In this document: positions 43,576-51,511 of the stretch, in pieces
How positions within the stretch are numbered: position 1 is the stretch's first letter
How the letters are laid out: each line of letters starts with the position of its first letter
DNA from: Ardenticatenaceae bacterium
Lineage (GTDB): Bacteria; Chloroflexota; Anaerolineae; Promineifilales; Promineifilaceae
Assembly (NCBI GenBank): GCA_020634455.1
Contig: JACKBQ010000002.1
Span: 1,674,001 to 1,738,000, forward strand
Length of the DNA stretch: 64,000 nt
Reading direction: 5' to 3'
The notes under the pieces: model-generated
What the model was told of the DNA's origin: nothing
What the model saw: the letters and a program-made list of their open reading frames with translations, nothing else
The model's database searches: none
Position numbers and translations under genes: made by a program

Positions 43576-45420
43576 ATGAGCTTTGAACCAGGTTCCATCG
43601 TCGGCAATTACCGGATAGAAGAAAAACTCGGCCAGGGCGGCATGGCCACCGTCTACAAGGCGCACCACGAGCGGCTAGACCGCCCGGTTGCCGTGAAGGT
43701 ACTGCACGCCATTTTCAAGGATGATGACACCTTCCTGCGCCGCTTTACCCGCGAGGCGCAGGTGGTCGCCCGGCTGGAACACCCCAACATCGTGCCCGTC
43801 TACGATTTTGCCGAGCATGAGGGCTACCCCTACCTGGTAATGCGCTTCGTGCAGGGGCAAACGCTCAAGGAAAAGCTCAGCCAGGGCACGCTTTCCACCA
43901 AGGAGATGCTGCACGTCGCCAGCCGCGTCGCCGATGGGCTGGACCACGCCCACAAGCAAGGTGTGCTGCACCGGGACATCAAGCCATCCAATATTTTACT
44001 CACCAAAGGTGGCGGGGGTTTTATTGCCGATTTTGGCCTGGCGCGGATTACCCAATCGGGCGAATCCACCATGTCGCAGGATATGATCATGGGCACACCA
44101 CAATACATTTCACCGGAACAGGCCAAAGGCAACATGGATTTAGACGGCCGTACCGACATCTACTCCTTTGGCATTGTGGTGTATGAAATGGTCACCGGGC
44201 GCGTGCCGTTTGCCTCGGACACCGGCTATTCCGTCATTCATTCCCAAATTTTCGACCCGCCACCGCTGCCCAGCAGCCTCAATGACAAAATCAGCCCGGC
44301 GCTGGAACTGGTGCTGCTCAAAGTGCTCAGTAAAGAGCCAGCCGACCGATATGCCACCGCTGGTGAATTTGTGGCGGCGTTCAAAACGGCGCTGGAGGAT
44401 GCCCCCAGCAAAATTGGCCCGGCCGGTTCGCTTGTTTTGCCAGACAGCACAGAGAAAAAGACCCAGCCGGTGGCAACGGCCGTTCTCTCCCCCAAAGAAG
44501 CGCCTCCAGCCCCGCCCAATTCGGAAGATGACGCCACAATCCTCGAAGCCCCTACCACCCCAAAAGAGCCAAAACGGAAACGGCCGTTTGTCCTCGTCGG
44601 CATCGGCGTCATTTTGGGCATGTGCCTCCTGTCTGCTCTCATTTTTATGGTCATCCGCAACCGGGAATTGCCAGACGAAGGGGATAATCCAGCGGAAGCG
44701 GCCGTTGCCCAACCCCAAGACACGCCGCCAGATGAAAACATCCCCCAACCAGCCGAGAATGAACCACTTCCCTCGGAACCTGGCGAGTTTGACCTGCCCG
44801 TCGTCATCCGCCCCATTGAAGAGCTGCTGCCGCTTTACGAAGCGAACCCCGAAAACAATGTGGTTGCCGCCGAACTTGCCGCCGCCTTCATCCGCGATCA
44901 TCAGGATGAACAGGCCCGCGAGATTGTGCGGGAGATGGTTAGCCGCCTGCGCGTGCCTGCTGGGCTAAACCTGCTGGCTGGGCGGCTGATGGAGCAAAAG
45001 CAGTATGAACTGGCCATCGTCGTACTGGAAGAGGGCTTGGCCCGCTTCCGGCTGGATTTTGAAGTTCAGCAAACGTTGATGATGGCCTACCTGCTCAACG
45101 ACACCTCTGGCCGCCGCGTGGAAGAGTATGTTGCCCTGCTGCGTGAAGATGATCACCACCCCACCACCATCGCCATCGGCGAGGCCTACATTTTGTATGA
45201 TGACGGCCGTTCCCGCCTGGCGCTCCCCCTCCTGCAAAGCCCGGAAGCATTTGACGACGGCCGTTTCGCGTCTGATCTCTTCTTTGTTAAAGGGCTGATC
45301 CTGCGAAATTTGAACCAGCCAGACGAAGCGCTGGGCACGTTTGAAGAAGCGTTCCAGCACGAGCCACCCCTCTGGCTAGCTACCCTAATCGAAGAAAACA
45401 TCGTAGAATTACGGCCGTAA
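43576..45420 (+). CDS. Hanks-type Ser/Thr protein kinase with TM and TPR-like external domain
   Basis: The 614-aa protein has a kinase domain at about 11-275: GQGGMATVYKA loop, Lys41 in AVKVLH, catalytic HRDIKPSN near 132, DFG in IADFGLARI and the APE-like SPEQAKG. A Pro/Glu-rich linker, one TM at about 336-358, another acidic linker and a C-terminal region of helical TPR-like repeats (about 410-614) follow. It probably senses an external or envelope state through the TPR part. No PASTA repeats are present. The start at 43576 fits the domain and the leaderless promoter; no Shine-Dalgarno is seen. Confidence 0.9.
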   Translation: MSFEPGSIVGNYRIEEKLGQGGMATVYKAHHERLDRPVAVKVLHAIFKDDDTFLRRFTREAQVVARLEHPNIVPVYDFAEHEGYPYLVMRFVQGQTLKEKLSQGTLSTKEMLHVASRVADGLDHAHKQGVLHRDIKPSNILLTKGGGGFIADFGLARITQSGESTMSQDMIMGTPQYISPEQAKGNMDLDGRTDIYSFGIVVYEMVTGRVPFASDTGYSVIHSQIFDPPPLPSSLNDKISPALELVLLKVLSKEPADRYATAGEFVAAFKTALEDAPSKIGPAGSLVLPDSTEKKTQPVATAVLSPKEAPPAPPNSEDDATILEAPTTPKEPKRKRPFVLVGIGVILGMCLLSALIFMVIRNRELPDEGDNPAEAAVAQPQDTPPDENIPQPAENEPLPSEPGEFDLPVVIRPIEELLPLYEANPENNVVAAELAAAFIRDHQDEQAREIVREMVSRLRVPAGLNLLAGRLMEQKQYELAIVVLEEGLARFRLDFEVQQTLMMAYLLNDTSGRRVEEYVALLREDDHHPTTIAIGEAYILYDDGRSRLALPLLQSPEAFDDGRFASDLFFVKGLILRNLNQPDEALGTFEEAFQHEPPLWLATLIEENIVELRP

Positions 45421-45424
45421 AAAA

Positions 45425-45496
45425 TTGGAGATTAGAGATTGGAGACTGGAGATTTATGCTCCACAAATCTCCAATCTCTAATCTCCAGTCTCTAAA
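45425..45496. repeat. TGGAGA-type hairpin repeat, second copy
   Basis: TTGGAGATTAGAGATTGGAG and following units form an imperfect hairpin with TCTCCAATCTCTAATCTCC after a 9-nt loop. It shares GGAGACTGGAGATTT with the element at 27605-27660. It begins 4 nt after the kinase stop and may also act as a 3' end structure. Confidence 0.65.
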
Positions 45497-45533
45497 AAAT
45501 CAAACAATTCCCCTAATTTTTTGAAGGAGTGTC

Positions 45534-46286
45534 ATGCGTACCCCAATTATTGCTGGAAACTGGAAAATGAATAAAACGGCCGTAGAAGCAGTCGAATTTG
45601 TCCGTGAAATCCGCCACGGCCTCAGCCAAATCAAAGGCGTAGACAAAGTTGTTTGCCCACCATTCATCGCCCTGCCCGGCGTCGCCGACGCCCTGCGCGC
45701 CACCGATATCGGCGTGGGCGCCCAAAACATGCACTTTGCCGAAAGCGGGGCCTACACCGGCGAATGTGCCCCCAATATGCTCACCCCATTCTGCTCCTAC
45801 GTCATCATCGGCCACTCCGAGCGGCGCGAATATTTCAACGAAACCGACGAAGGCGTCAACAAAAAAGCCAAAGCCGCCCTGGCCCACGGCCTCACCCCCA
45901 TCATCTGCGTGGGTGAAACGCTGGCCCAAAACGAAGCGGGTGAAACCCAGGCGTTCGTCAGCGGGCAGGTGCGCGCCGCGCTGGCTGGCCTGACGGCTGA
46001 ACAAGTGGCGGGCCTCATCATCGCCTACGAACCGATTTGGGCCATCGGCACCGGTAAATCTGCCAGCGCCGCCCAGGCGGGCAGCATCATCGGCCTCAGC
46101 GTGCGCGGCCCCATCGCCGATATGTTTGCCGAAGAAACGGCCCAAAAAGTGCGCATCCAGTACGGCGGCAGCGTCAACGAGAACAACATCGCCGAATACA
46201 TGGCCCAACCAGACATTGACGGCGCGCTCGTCGGCGGGGCCAGCCTCAAGGCCAGCTTTGTGGAACTGGTCAAAAACGCCGTTTAA
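45534..46286 (+). CDS. tpiA: Triosephosphate isomerase
   Basis: The 250-aa glycolytic enzyme interconverts glyceraldehyde-3-phosphate and dihydroxyacetone phosphate. NWKMN with Lys11, His94 in IIGHSERRE and the catalytic Glu166 in AYEPIWAIGTG are all present, with QYGGSVN and GALVGGASL at the phosphate site. AAGGAG precedes the ATG. No other glycolytic gene adjoins it. Confidence 0.97.
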   Translation: MRTPIIAGNWKMNKTAVEAVEFVREIRHGLSQIKGVDKVVCPPFIALPGVADALRATDIGVGAQNMHFAESGAYTGECAPNMLTPFCSYVIIGHSERREYFNETDEGVNKKAKAALAHGLTPIICVGETLAQNEAGETQAFVSGQVRAALAGLTAEQVAGLIIAYEPIWAIGTGKSASAAQAGSIIGLSVRGPIADMFAEETAQKVRIQYGGSVNENNIAEYMAQPDIDGALVGGASLKASFVELVKNAV

Positions 46287-46290
46287 TAAC

Positions 46291-46412
46291 TTGTCATTCT
46301 GAATGGAGCGCAGCGAAATGAAGAATCCCATCCAACATGGCTAAATATCAACTTCATATTTTTGCTTTAGGCGTAAAACCGTTGGGATTCTTCGCTGCGC
46401 TCAGAATGACAA
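46291..46412. repeat. ~120-bp palindromic repeat element, copy 2
   Basis: The element runs from TTGTCATTCTGA to TCAGAATGACAA. Long, slightly gapped arms (GAGCGCAGCGA ... AAGAATCCCA and TGGGATTCTTCGCTGCGCTC) enclose about 45 nt. It lies between tpiA and the M50-like gene and shares its ends with the element at 41978-42096. Confidence 0.75.
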
Positions 46413-46428
46413 CCGGCAGGAAATCTTT

Positions 46429-47217
46429 ATGAGCAGTGCCATCATGCCTCTCTTTTGGGTCGCTTTTGCCCTCATTATCCTGCTCATCATGCAGCGCTGG
46501 ATTCATACCCACCTGCATGGCATCTCCCTGCTGCTGATGGGTAAGCCTGAACGCGCCATCATTTTATATGCGATTGTCTTATTGCCCGGCGTCTTTTTGC
46601 ATGAGCTAAGCCACTGGTTAGCCGCCACTTTTTTAGGCGTGCGCACCGGCAGCTTTTCCATCATTCCCAAAATGCAGCCAGATGGCACGGTGCAGCTCGG
46701 TTACGTGGAGTATTACAAAGGCAGCACCCTGGGGCCAATTCGTGAAAGCATTATTGGGGGCGCACCGTTGATCATGGGAACGGCCGTTATCCTGCTCATT
46801 GGCTTCCGTGTGTTTAGCGTCACCCAACTGACCGCCGCCTTCCAATCTGGCGAGCTAGACGCCCTGATTACAGCCTTGGAGCAAGTGTACCAAACGCCCG
46901 ACTTCCTGCTGTGGCTCTACCTGCTGTTTGCCATCGCCAACGGCATGATGCCCAGCCGCTCCGACCGCCGCGCCTGGCCCGCCTTCTTGCTCACCCTGTT
47001 TGTCACCCTCGTCATCTTGGCGCTGCTCGGCTGGACTGGCGTCATCATAGACAATCTGGCTGGCCCGGCCGCCACTGTGTTGGGCTATCTGGGGTTGGCG
47101 CTCTCGATGGCCATTGGCGTCAACGTGCTGTTTATGGCCCTCATCGCCGGGTTCGAGGGGATGGCTGGCCGCGCCAAGGGCGTTTCCGTCGTCTACGGCC
47201 CTACCGATTCCGCCTAA
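46429..47217 (+). CDS. Membrane metalloprotease-like protein (M50-type HELSH)
   Basis: The 262-aa polytopic protein has about six hydrophobic segments. The zinc-binding motif HELSHW (near 53-58) lies inside the second hydrophobic region, as in site-2 protease (M50) relatives. A typical downstream NPDG/LDG motif was not found, so proteolytic activity is uncertain. AGGA precedes the ATG. A GT2 gene follows after 15 nt. Confidence 0.7.
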   Translation: MSSAIMPLFWVAFALIILLIMQRWIHTHLHGISLLLMGKPERAIILYAIVLLPGVFLHELSHWLAATFLGVRTGSFSIIPKMQPDGTVQLGYVEYYKGSTLGPIRESIIGGAPLIMGTAVILLIGFRVFSVTQLTAAFQSGELDALITALEQVYQTPDFLLWLYLLFAIANGMMPSRSDRRAWPAFLLTLFVTLVILALLGWTGVIIDNLAGPAATVLGYLGLALSMAIGVNVLFMALIAGFEGMAGRAKGVSVVYGPTDSA

Positions 47218-47232
47218 ACGCTTCCCACGCAC

Positions 47233-48117
47233 ATGATTTCCGTTCTCATAACCGCCTACCGCGAAGCCGCCACGATTGGCCCAGCCCTGGATGCTTTTTT
47301 GGCTCAATTACCGCCCGAAAGCGAAATTCTGGTCGTGTGCCCCGATGCAGAGACAACGGCCGTAATCCACCAGTACGCCACCCAATTCCCCCAGGTAAAA
47401 CACGTGCCAGAGCCAGACCGTCGCGGCAAGCCCGCCGCGCTGAACCTGGGCCTGCAAGCTGTTCGGGGCGATATTGTGGTGTTTAGCGATGGAGATGTGC
47501 GCATTGGCGAGCAGGCGGTGGCTCCGCTGCTGGCTCCGTTTGCGGCTGAAAAGGTAGGGGCGGTGACCGGACGGCCGTTTTCCAACAGCCATCGCAGCAC
47601 CAAACTCGGCTACTGGTCGCACGTTTTGGTGAAAGGGGCGCACCAAACCCGTCTGGCCCGCGATGCGGCAGGCGACTTTCTGCTCTGCTCCGGCTACCTG
47701 TTTGCCGCCCGCCGCGGCCTCATCCCCCCCATCCCGGAAGATGCGCTGGCGGAAGATGCGGTCATCTCCCACCGCATCGCTGAGCAAGGGTACCAGATTC
47801 GCTATGCGCCAGACGCCGATGTGTCTGTGAAATATCCCACCACTTACGCCGACTGGCTGCGGCAAAAGGTGCGCTCCGCTGGTGGCTACGCGCAAGCGTA
47901 TGTGCGCAATTCCCCCTACTCCATGCGCTCCGCCAAACTGGAAGCGCAGCAAGGCACCCGCCTCGCTCTCCAATTTGCCCGCTCCCCCCGCGAACTATGG
48001 TGGACGCTGCTGCTGTTTGCGGCGCGGCTGCATTTGTGGGCACTGGTTTTTTGGCAGGTACGGGTGAAGAAACGGCCGTTAACCACCCTCTGGCAGCGCG
48101 TCGAAACCACCAAATAA
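47233..48117 (+). CDS. Glycosyltransferase family 2
   Basis: The 294-aa protein has the GT-A fold pattern: ISVLITAYREAATIGPAL, EPDRRGKPAALNLGL, the DxD-like FSDGDVRI near 92, a CSGYLFAARR acceptor region, and EDAVISHRIAEQG with the ED of the catalytic loop, followed by the R-x-x-R-W-like DWLRQKVRSAGG. A hydrophobic C-terminal segment may contact the membrane. No sugar specificity can be given. It is probably cotranscribed with the M50-like gene. Confidence 0.88.
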   Translation: MISVLITAYREAATIGPALDAFLAQLPPESEILVVCPDAETTAVIHQYATQFPQVKHVPEPDRRGKPAALNLGLQAVRGDIVVFSDGDVRIGEQAVAPLLAPFAAEKVGAVTGRPFSNSHRSTKLGYWSHVLVKGAHQTRLARDAAGDFLLCSGYLFAARRGLIPPIPEDALAEDAVISHRIAEQGYQIRYAPDADVSVKYPTTYADWLRQKVRSAGGYAQAYVRNSPYSMRSAKLEAQQGTRLALQFARSPRELWWTLLLFAARLHLWALVFWQVRVKKRPLTTLWQRVETTK

Positions 48118-48149
48118 ATCCACAGATTTCACAGATGACACAGATTTTT

Positions 48150-48215
48150 ATCCGCGTCATCCGCGTTCATCCGCGTCATCCGCGTTCATCCGCGTCATCC
48201 GCGTTCATCCGCGTC
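48150..48215. repeat. Tandem array of 19-bp units (ATCCGCGTC + ATCCGCGTTC), 3.5 copies
   Basis: Alternating 9- and 10-bp words follow a CACAGATTTCACAGATGACA lead-in. It lies between the convergent GT2 and mannosidase genes, ending 3 nt before the mannosidase stop. The copies are back to back without spacers, so it is not CRISPR. Related words occur at 36319-36341. Confidence 0.85.
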
Positions 48216-48218
48216 CAA

Positions 48219-51200
48219 TTAGGGGATTAGTCGCAGCGTCACAATCTGGAATGGTTTGACATAAAGTTTGATTTCAGAGCCGTTCGTTTCAACCGTTTCC
48301 AGCGTTTCTTCCAGCAAATTGCATAGATGCGCCTCGGCCACGGGGAAGCGGGTGGTGAACGTCTGCCAGCCGCGCTGCCGGTTGCACTCGTAGCCGCGCA
48401 CGATGAGGCCGCGGCCATCTTCCGCCTGCTTGATGGTTTCCACGATGAAGTTGGCTGGCGTTTGGATGAGGGACGGAGACGGCCGTTCCACCCCACCCGT
48501 TCCCTCTACCACCAGCTGCGGATCGTTGAACGCATACGCCAATTGGGCAATCTCCGCCGGGTTGACCACGCTGCCCGCGTTTACGTGCGGATAGAGCGCG
48601 TAGGCAAACTGGTGCCGCCCCTGGTCCGCTTCCGGGTCCGGGCTGGTGGGCGCGCGTAGCAGCGAGAGGCGCATGACGTTGTTGTGAATGTCGTGACCAT
48701 ACTTGCAATCGTTGAGCAGCGCCACGCCGTAACCACCCTCGCTGAGATCGACCCACTTTTGAGCGGCCGTTTCAAACCGCGCCCAATCCCAGGAACTGTT
48801 ACGATGCGTCGGCCGCTGCACGCTGCCCCACTGAATTTCGTAAGTGGCCACCGGCGACAGCACCTCGACCGGGAACGCCGTCTTGAGCAAGATGTGCCGC
48901 TCCTGCCAATCGATCGTCGTGTCGAAGCGCAGCAGCGGGCTGTTGTAGCTGAGCGAAATGTGCTGCGTAAATTCGCTGCTTAAAATGCGCCTGCGAATCG
49001 CCAGCGTCGCCCGCAGCGGCCCGGCCTCGATCACCTCCACGCGGGTGGCGGGTTCAGCCAGGTACAGCTTGTCGTCATAAAAAATATCAATATCCCAGGC
49101 GTCCCAATTCAGCGGGCGGTCCACAAACGCCTGGAACTGGTTGGCGATGCTGCCCGGCGGCAGTACGTCCCGCCGCTGTACTTTGTCGTAAATGCGGCAG
49201 ATGTCGCCCGCCGCGTTAAGCTCCACGCGCAAGTACGCATTTTCCAGCAGCGTGGGCGTGGCGTTGAGCGTATTTTCAGATTGGGCTGGCTGGCCGTTGC
49301 TGAAGGTAAACGGCCGTATCGCCAACGCATCTATTGCCACCCCACCCAACAACGTCCCGTCCTCAACTTCCTGGGTCAAAACGCCAGCCAACTGCTGACC
49401 TTCTGGCACTTTCCCCGCCCAAAAAGCCAAATCATCGCGGGCAAAACCAGTCGGGTTGATGAGCAGCAAATCGCCGCCGCTGTGCTGCTGGATTGTTTGG
49501 AGGGCTGTGTGGGAAACGGCCGTTGCCATCGCCCGAATCTCCGCATAATCCTGCGCCGACTCTTCGTACACCTGGTGAATGCTGCTGCCGGGAATGATGT
49601 CGTGGAACTGCTGCAAACATTGCCGCTGCCACGCCTGCCGCAGCGTTTCGTGCGGATAGGCAAACGCACCATCCAGCAGCGCCGCCTGCGCCGCCAAAAA
49701 TTCCGCATCGTGCAGCAAAAATTCGCTTTTGCGATGGTCTCGCTTGTTCCGGCTTTGGGTGGTATACGTGCCGCGATGAATCTCCAGATACAGCTCCGCG
49801 TTCCAGGTAGGCAGTTCTGCCCCGCTTTCCGCCTCCAGCCGCCGGAAGAAATCAATCACCTTGCCCTGCTGCACGCGCGGCAAGCCGGGGAAATCGGCCA
49901 GCCACTGCGCATTCTCGTTCATTTCGCGGGTTGGCCCGCCGCCGCCGTCGCCGTAACCATAGCTCATCAGCAGCACGTTTTGCGACTCTTTCTGCTGCAA
50001 CTTGGTCCACGATCCCAGCGCGGTGAACGCCCGCAAATCGGCGTTGTAGGTGGCCGAGCTGAGCAAATCTTGCGGGCCGGGCTTATCGCTGCGCCAGGGC
50101 GTGGTGGGGCTGGTGCTGAAATGGGTCAGCACTTGCGTACCGTCAATGCCCTGCCACCAAAACGAATCGTACGGCATTTTATTCACCTGGTTCCAGCCAA
50201 TTTTGATGGTGAAAAAGTAGTCCAGCCCAGCCAGTTTGATGAGCTGCGGCAGGCTCCAGGCGTAGCCAAACACGTCCGGCAGCCAGAGCAAGGGCGATTC
50301 AGCCTCCGCGCCAAAATGCTCGCGGAAGAAGCTGCGGCCCAGCAAAAATTGGCGCGCCAGCGATTCTGGCCCGGTGATGTTGCAATCTGCCTCCACCCAC
50401 ATGCCGCCGATCGGTTCCCAACGGCCGTTTGCCACCTGCGCCTTCATCGCTTCAAACAAATCTGGATAATCCTGCCGCACGTAATCGTAAAGCTGGGGCT
50501 GGCTTTGGGTGAAATGGTAGTTGGGAAATTGCTCCATCAGGCGCAGCACGTTGGTAAAGGTGCGGCCCGCCTTGCGCCGCGTCTCGGCCAGCGGCCATAG
50601 CCAGGCGACGTCGATGTGGGCGTGCCCGGCGGCAATCAGGTCGGCATCCAGCGAGGCTCCGGCGGCGGCAATGCCCTCACGCAAGCTGGCCAGCGCTTCC
50701 GGCACGCTGTCGTAAAAAGCATCGCCAAACGGTTCGCGTAAATCGAGCCGTTGGTAAGCGGCGTCCAGCGCGTTGAGCAGGCGCGTTTGGGCGGGATGGT
50801 TTTTGTCGAGCAGTTCGGCCGTTTCCAGCGCCGTGCGTGAGCCAATCACAAACTCCCGCGTAGGGGCATCAATCTGCACCACGGCGCAGTCGCGCAAAAA
50901 GAGCTGCTTGCCCGCTTCATACCCAATCGTGCCCGTCCAGCCCCAGAGCAGGATTTGATGGGAACGGCCGTCCTGCAATTCCGGCGTCAGCAAAACTTCC
51001 TGGTGATGCCGATCCACCGCCGCGTACGGTTCGCCGTCCAGGTAAAGCAGCGCTTCAGGATGGCTGAACTGGCCTGCATCCCCCAGCGGTAAATGCAGCG
51101 CGATGGGCGCGTCGTCGGCGAAATTTGCGGGCACAGCAAAGCTGCCGCGCATCACAAAATTGATGTTGGCTCCGCCCCAGTAAGCGCGGGGAGCCAGTTC

Positions 51201-51368
51201 CCGCCACGCGCCATCATCAAAATGGGGATCGAGCAGCGCGGAGTCAAAATCGCGCCTTTCCTGGTAGCGAAATGGCGACAGCGCCGCCTGTTGGCGATAC
51301 ACCAGCGTTTCCACAATTTTCTGGTAACGGCCGATTTTCTGTTGGGTAAAACGAATGGCATGCTTCAT
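48219..51368 (-). CDS. Alpha-mannosidase, GH38
   Basis: The 1049-aa enzyme has an N-terminal beta domain (about 1-240), then the GH38 catalytic domain beginning AGHAHIDVAWLWPLAETRRK, with GGMWVEADCN and the nucleophile Asp in WLPDVFGYAW near 366. A helical three-bundle and large C-terminal beta domains follow. It removes alpha-mannose from glycans; no signal peptide is evident, so it is probably cytoplasmic. The start at 51368 is preferred to 51422 because GGAG lies upstream and the family start MKHAIRFTQQKIGR is there. Confidence 0.93.
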   Translation of the reverse strand: MKHAIRFTQQKIGRYQKIVETLVYRQQAALSPFRYQERRDFDSALLDPHFDDGAWRELAPRAYWGGANINFVMRGSFAVPANFADDAPIALHLPLGDAGQFSHPEALLYLDGEPYAAVDRHHQEVLLTPELQDGRSHQILLWGWTGTIGYEAGKQLFLRDCAVVQIDAPTREFVIGSRTALETAELLDKNHPAQTRLLNALDAAYQRLDLREPFGDAFYDSVPEALASLREGIAAAGASLDADLIAAGHAHIDVAWLWPLAETRRKAGRTFTNVLRLMEQFPNYHFTQSQPQLYDYVRQDYPDLFEAMKAQVANGRWEPIGGMWVEADCNITGPESLARQFLLGRSFFREHFGAEAESPLLWLPDVFGYAWSLPQLIKLAGLDYFFTIKIGWNQVNKMPYDSFWWQGIDGTQVLTHFSTSPTTPWRSDKPGPQDLLSSATYNADLRAFTALGSWTKLQQKESQNVLLMSYGYGDGGGGPTREMNENAQWLADFPGLPRVQQGKVIDFFRRLEAESGAELPTWNAELYLEIHRGTYTTQSRNKRDHRKSEFLLHDAEFLAAQAALLDGAFAYPHETLRQAWQRQCLQQFHDIIPGSSIHQVYEESAQDYAEIRAMATAVSHTALQTIQQHSGGDLLLINPTGFARDDLAFWAGKVPEGQQLAGVLTQEVEDGTLLGGVAIDALAIRPFTFSNGQPAQSENTLNATPTLLENAYLRVELNAAGDICRIYDKVQRRDVLPPGSIANQFQAFVDRPLNWDAWDIDIFYDDKLYLAEPATRVEVIEAGPLRATLAIRRRILSSEFTQHISLSYNSPLLRFDTTIDWQERHILLKTAFPVEVLSPVATYEIQWGSVQRPTHRNSSWDWARFETAAQKWVDLSEGGYGVALLNDCKYGHDIHNNVMRLSLLRAPTSPDPEADQGRHQFAYALYPHVNAGSVVNPAEIAQLAYAFNDPQLVVEGTGGVERPSPSLIQTPANFIVETIKQAEDGRGLIVRGYECNRQRGWQTFTTRFPVAEAHLCNLLEETLETVETNGSEIKLYVKPFQIVTLRLIP

Positions 51369-51403
51369 AAGATGTGAACTCCAGAAAGTAAGTGGCAAAA
51401 GCA

Positions 51404-51467
51404 AAATCGGCTCCCCGACCAATTTTACCGTGCTTTCTATGCACGAACATGATCAGGGAGCCGATTT
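51404..51467. repeat. 64-bp inverted-repeat element between mannosidase and surface-protein genes
   Basis: AAATCGGCTCCC (51404-51415) and GGGAGCCGATTT (51456-51467) are perfect arms around 40 nt. On the minus strand the stem is followed by TTGCTTTTG, so it may also act as a weak terminator for the surface-protein gene. Confidence 0.65.
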
Positions 51468-51511
51468 CAGGTTGTCCCAAACCTTCTTGGGGTTTTGTGG
51501 CTAACTAAACT

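Noticed and set aside
48150..48215. CRISPR-like array
   Set aside because: The 9/10-bp words are contiguous with no unique spacers and no cas genes are nearby.
49281..50600. 439-codon antisense frame in the alpha-mannosidase gene
   Set aside because: The mannosidase frame has clear GH38 catalytic motifs; the opposite frame has none and is a codon-bias shadow.
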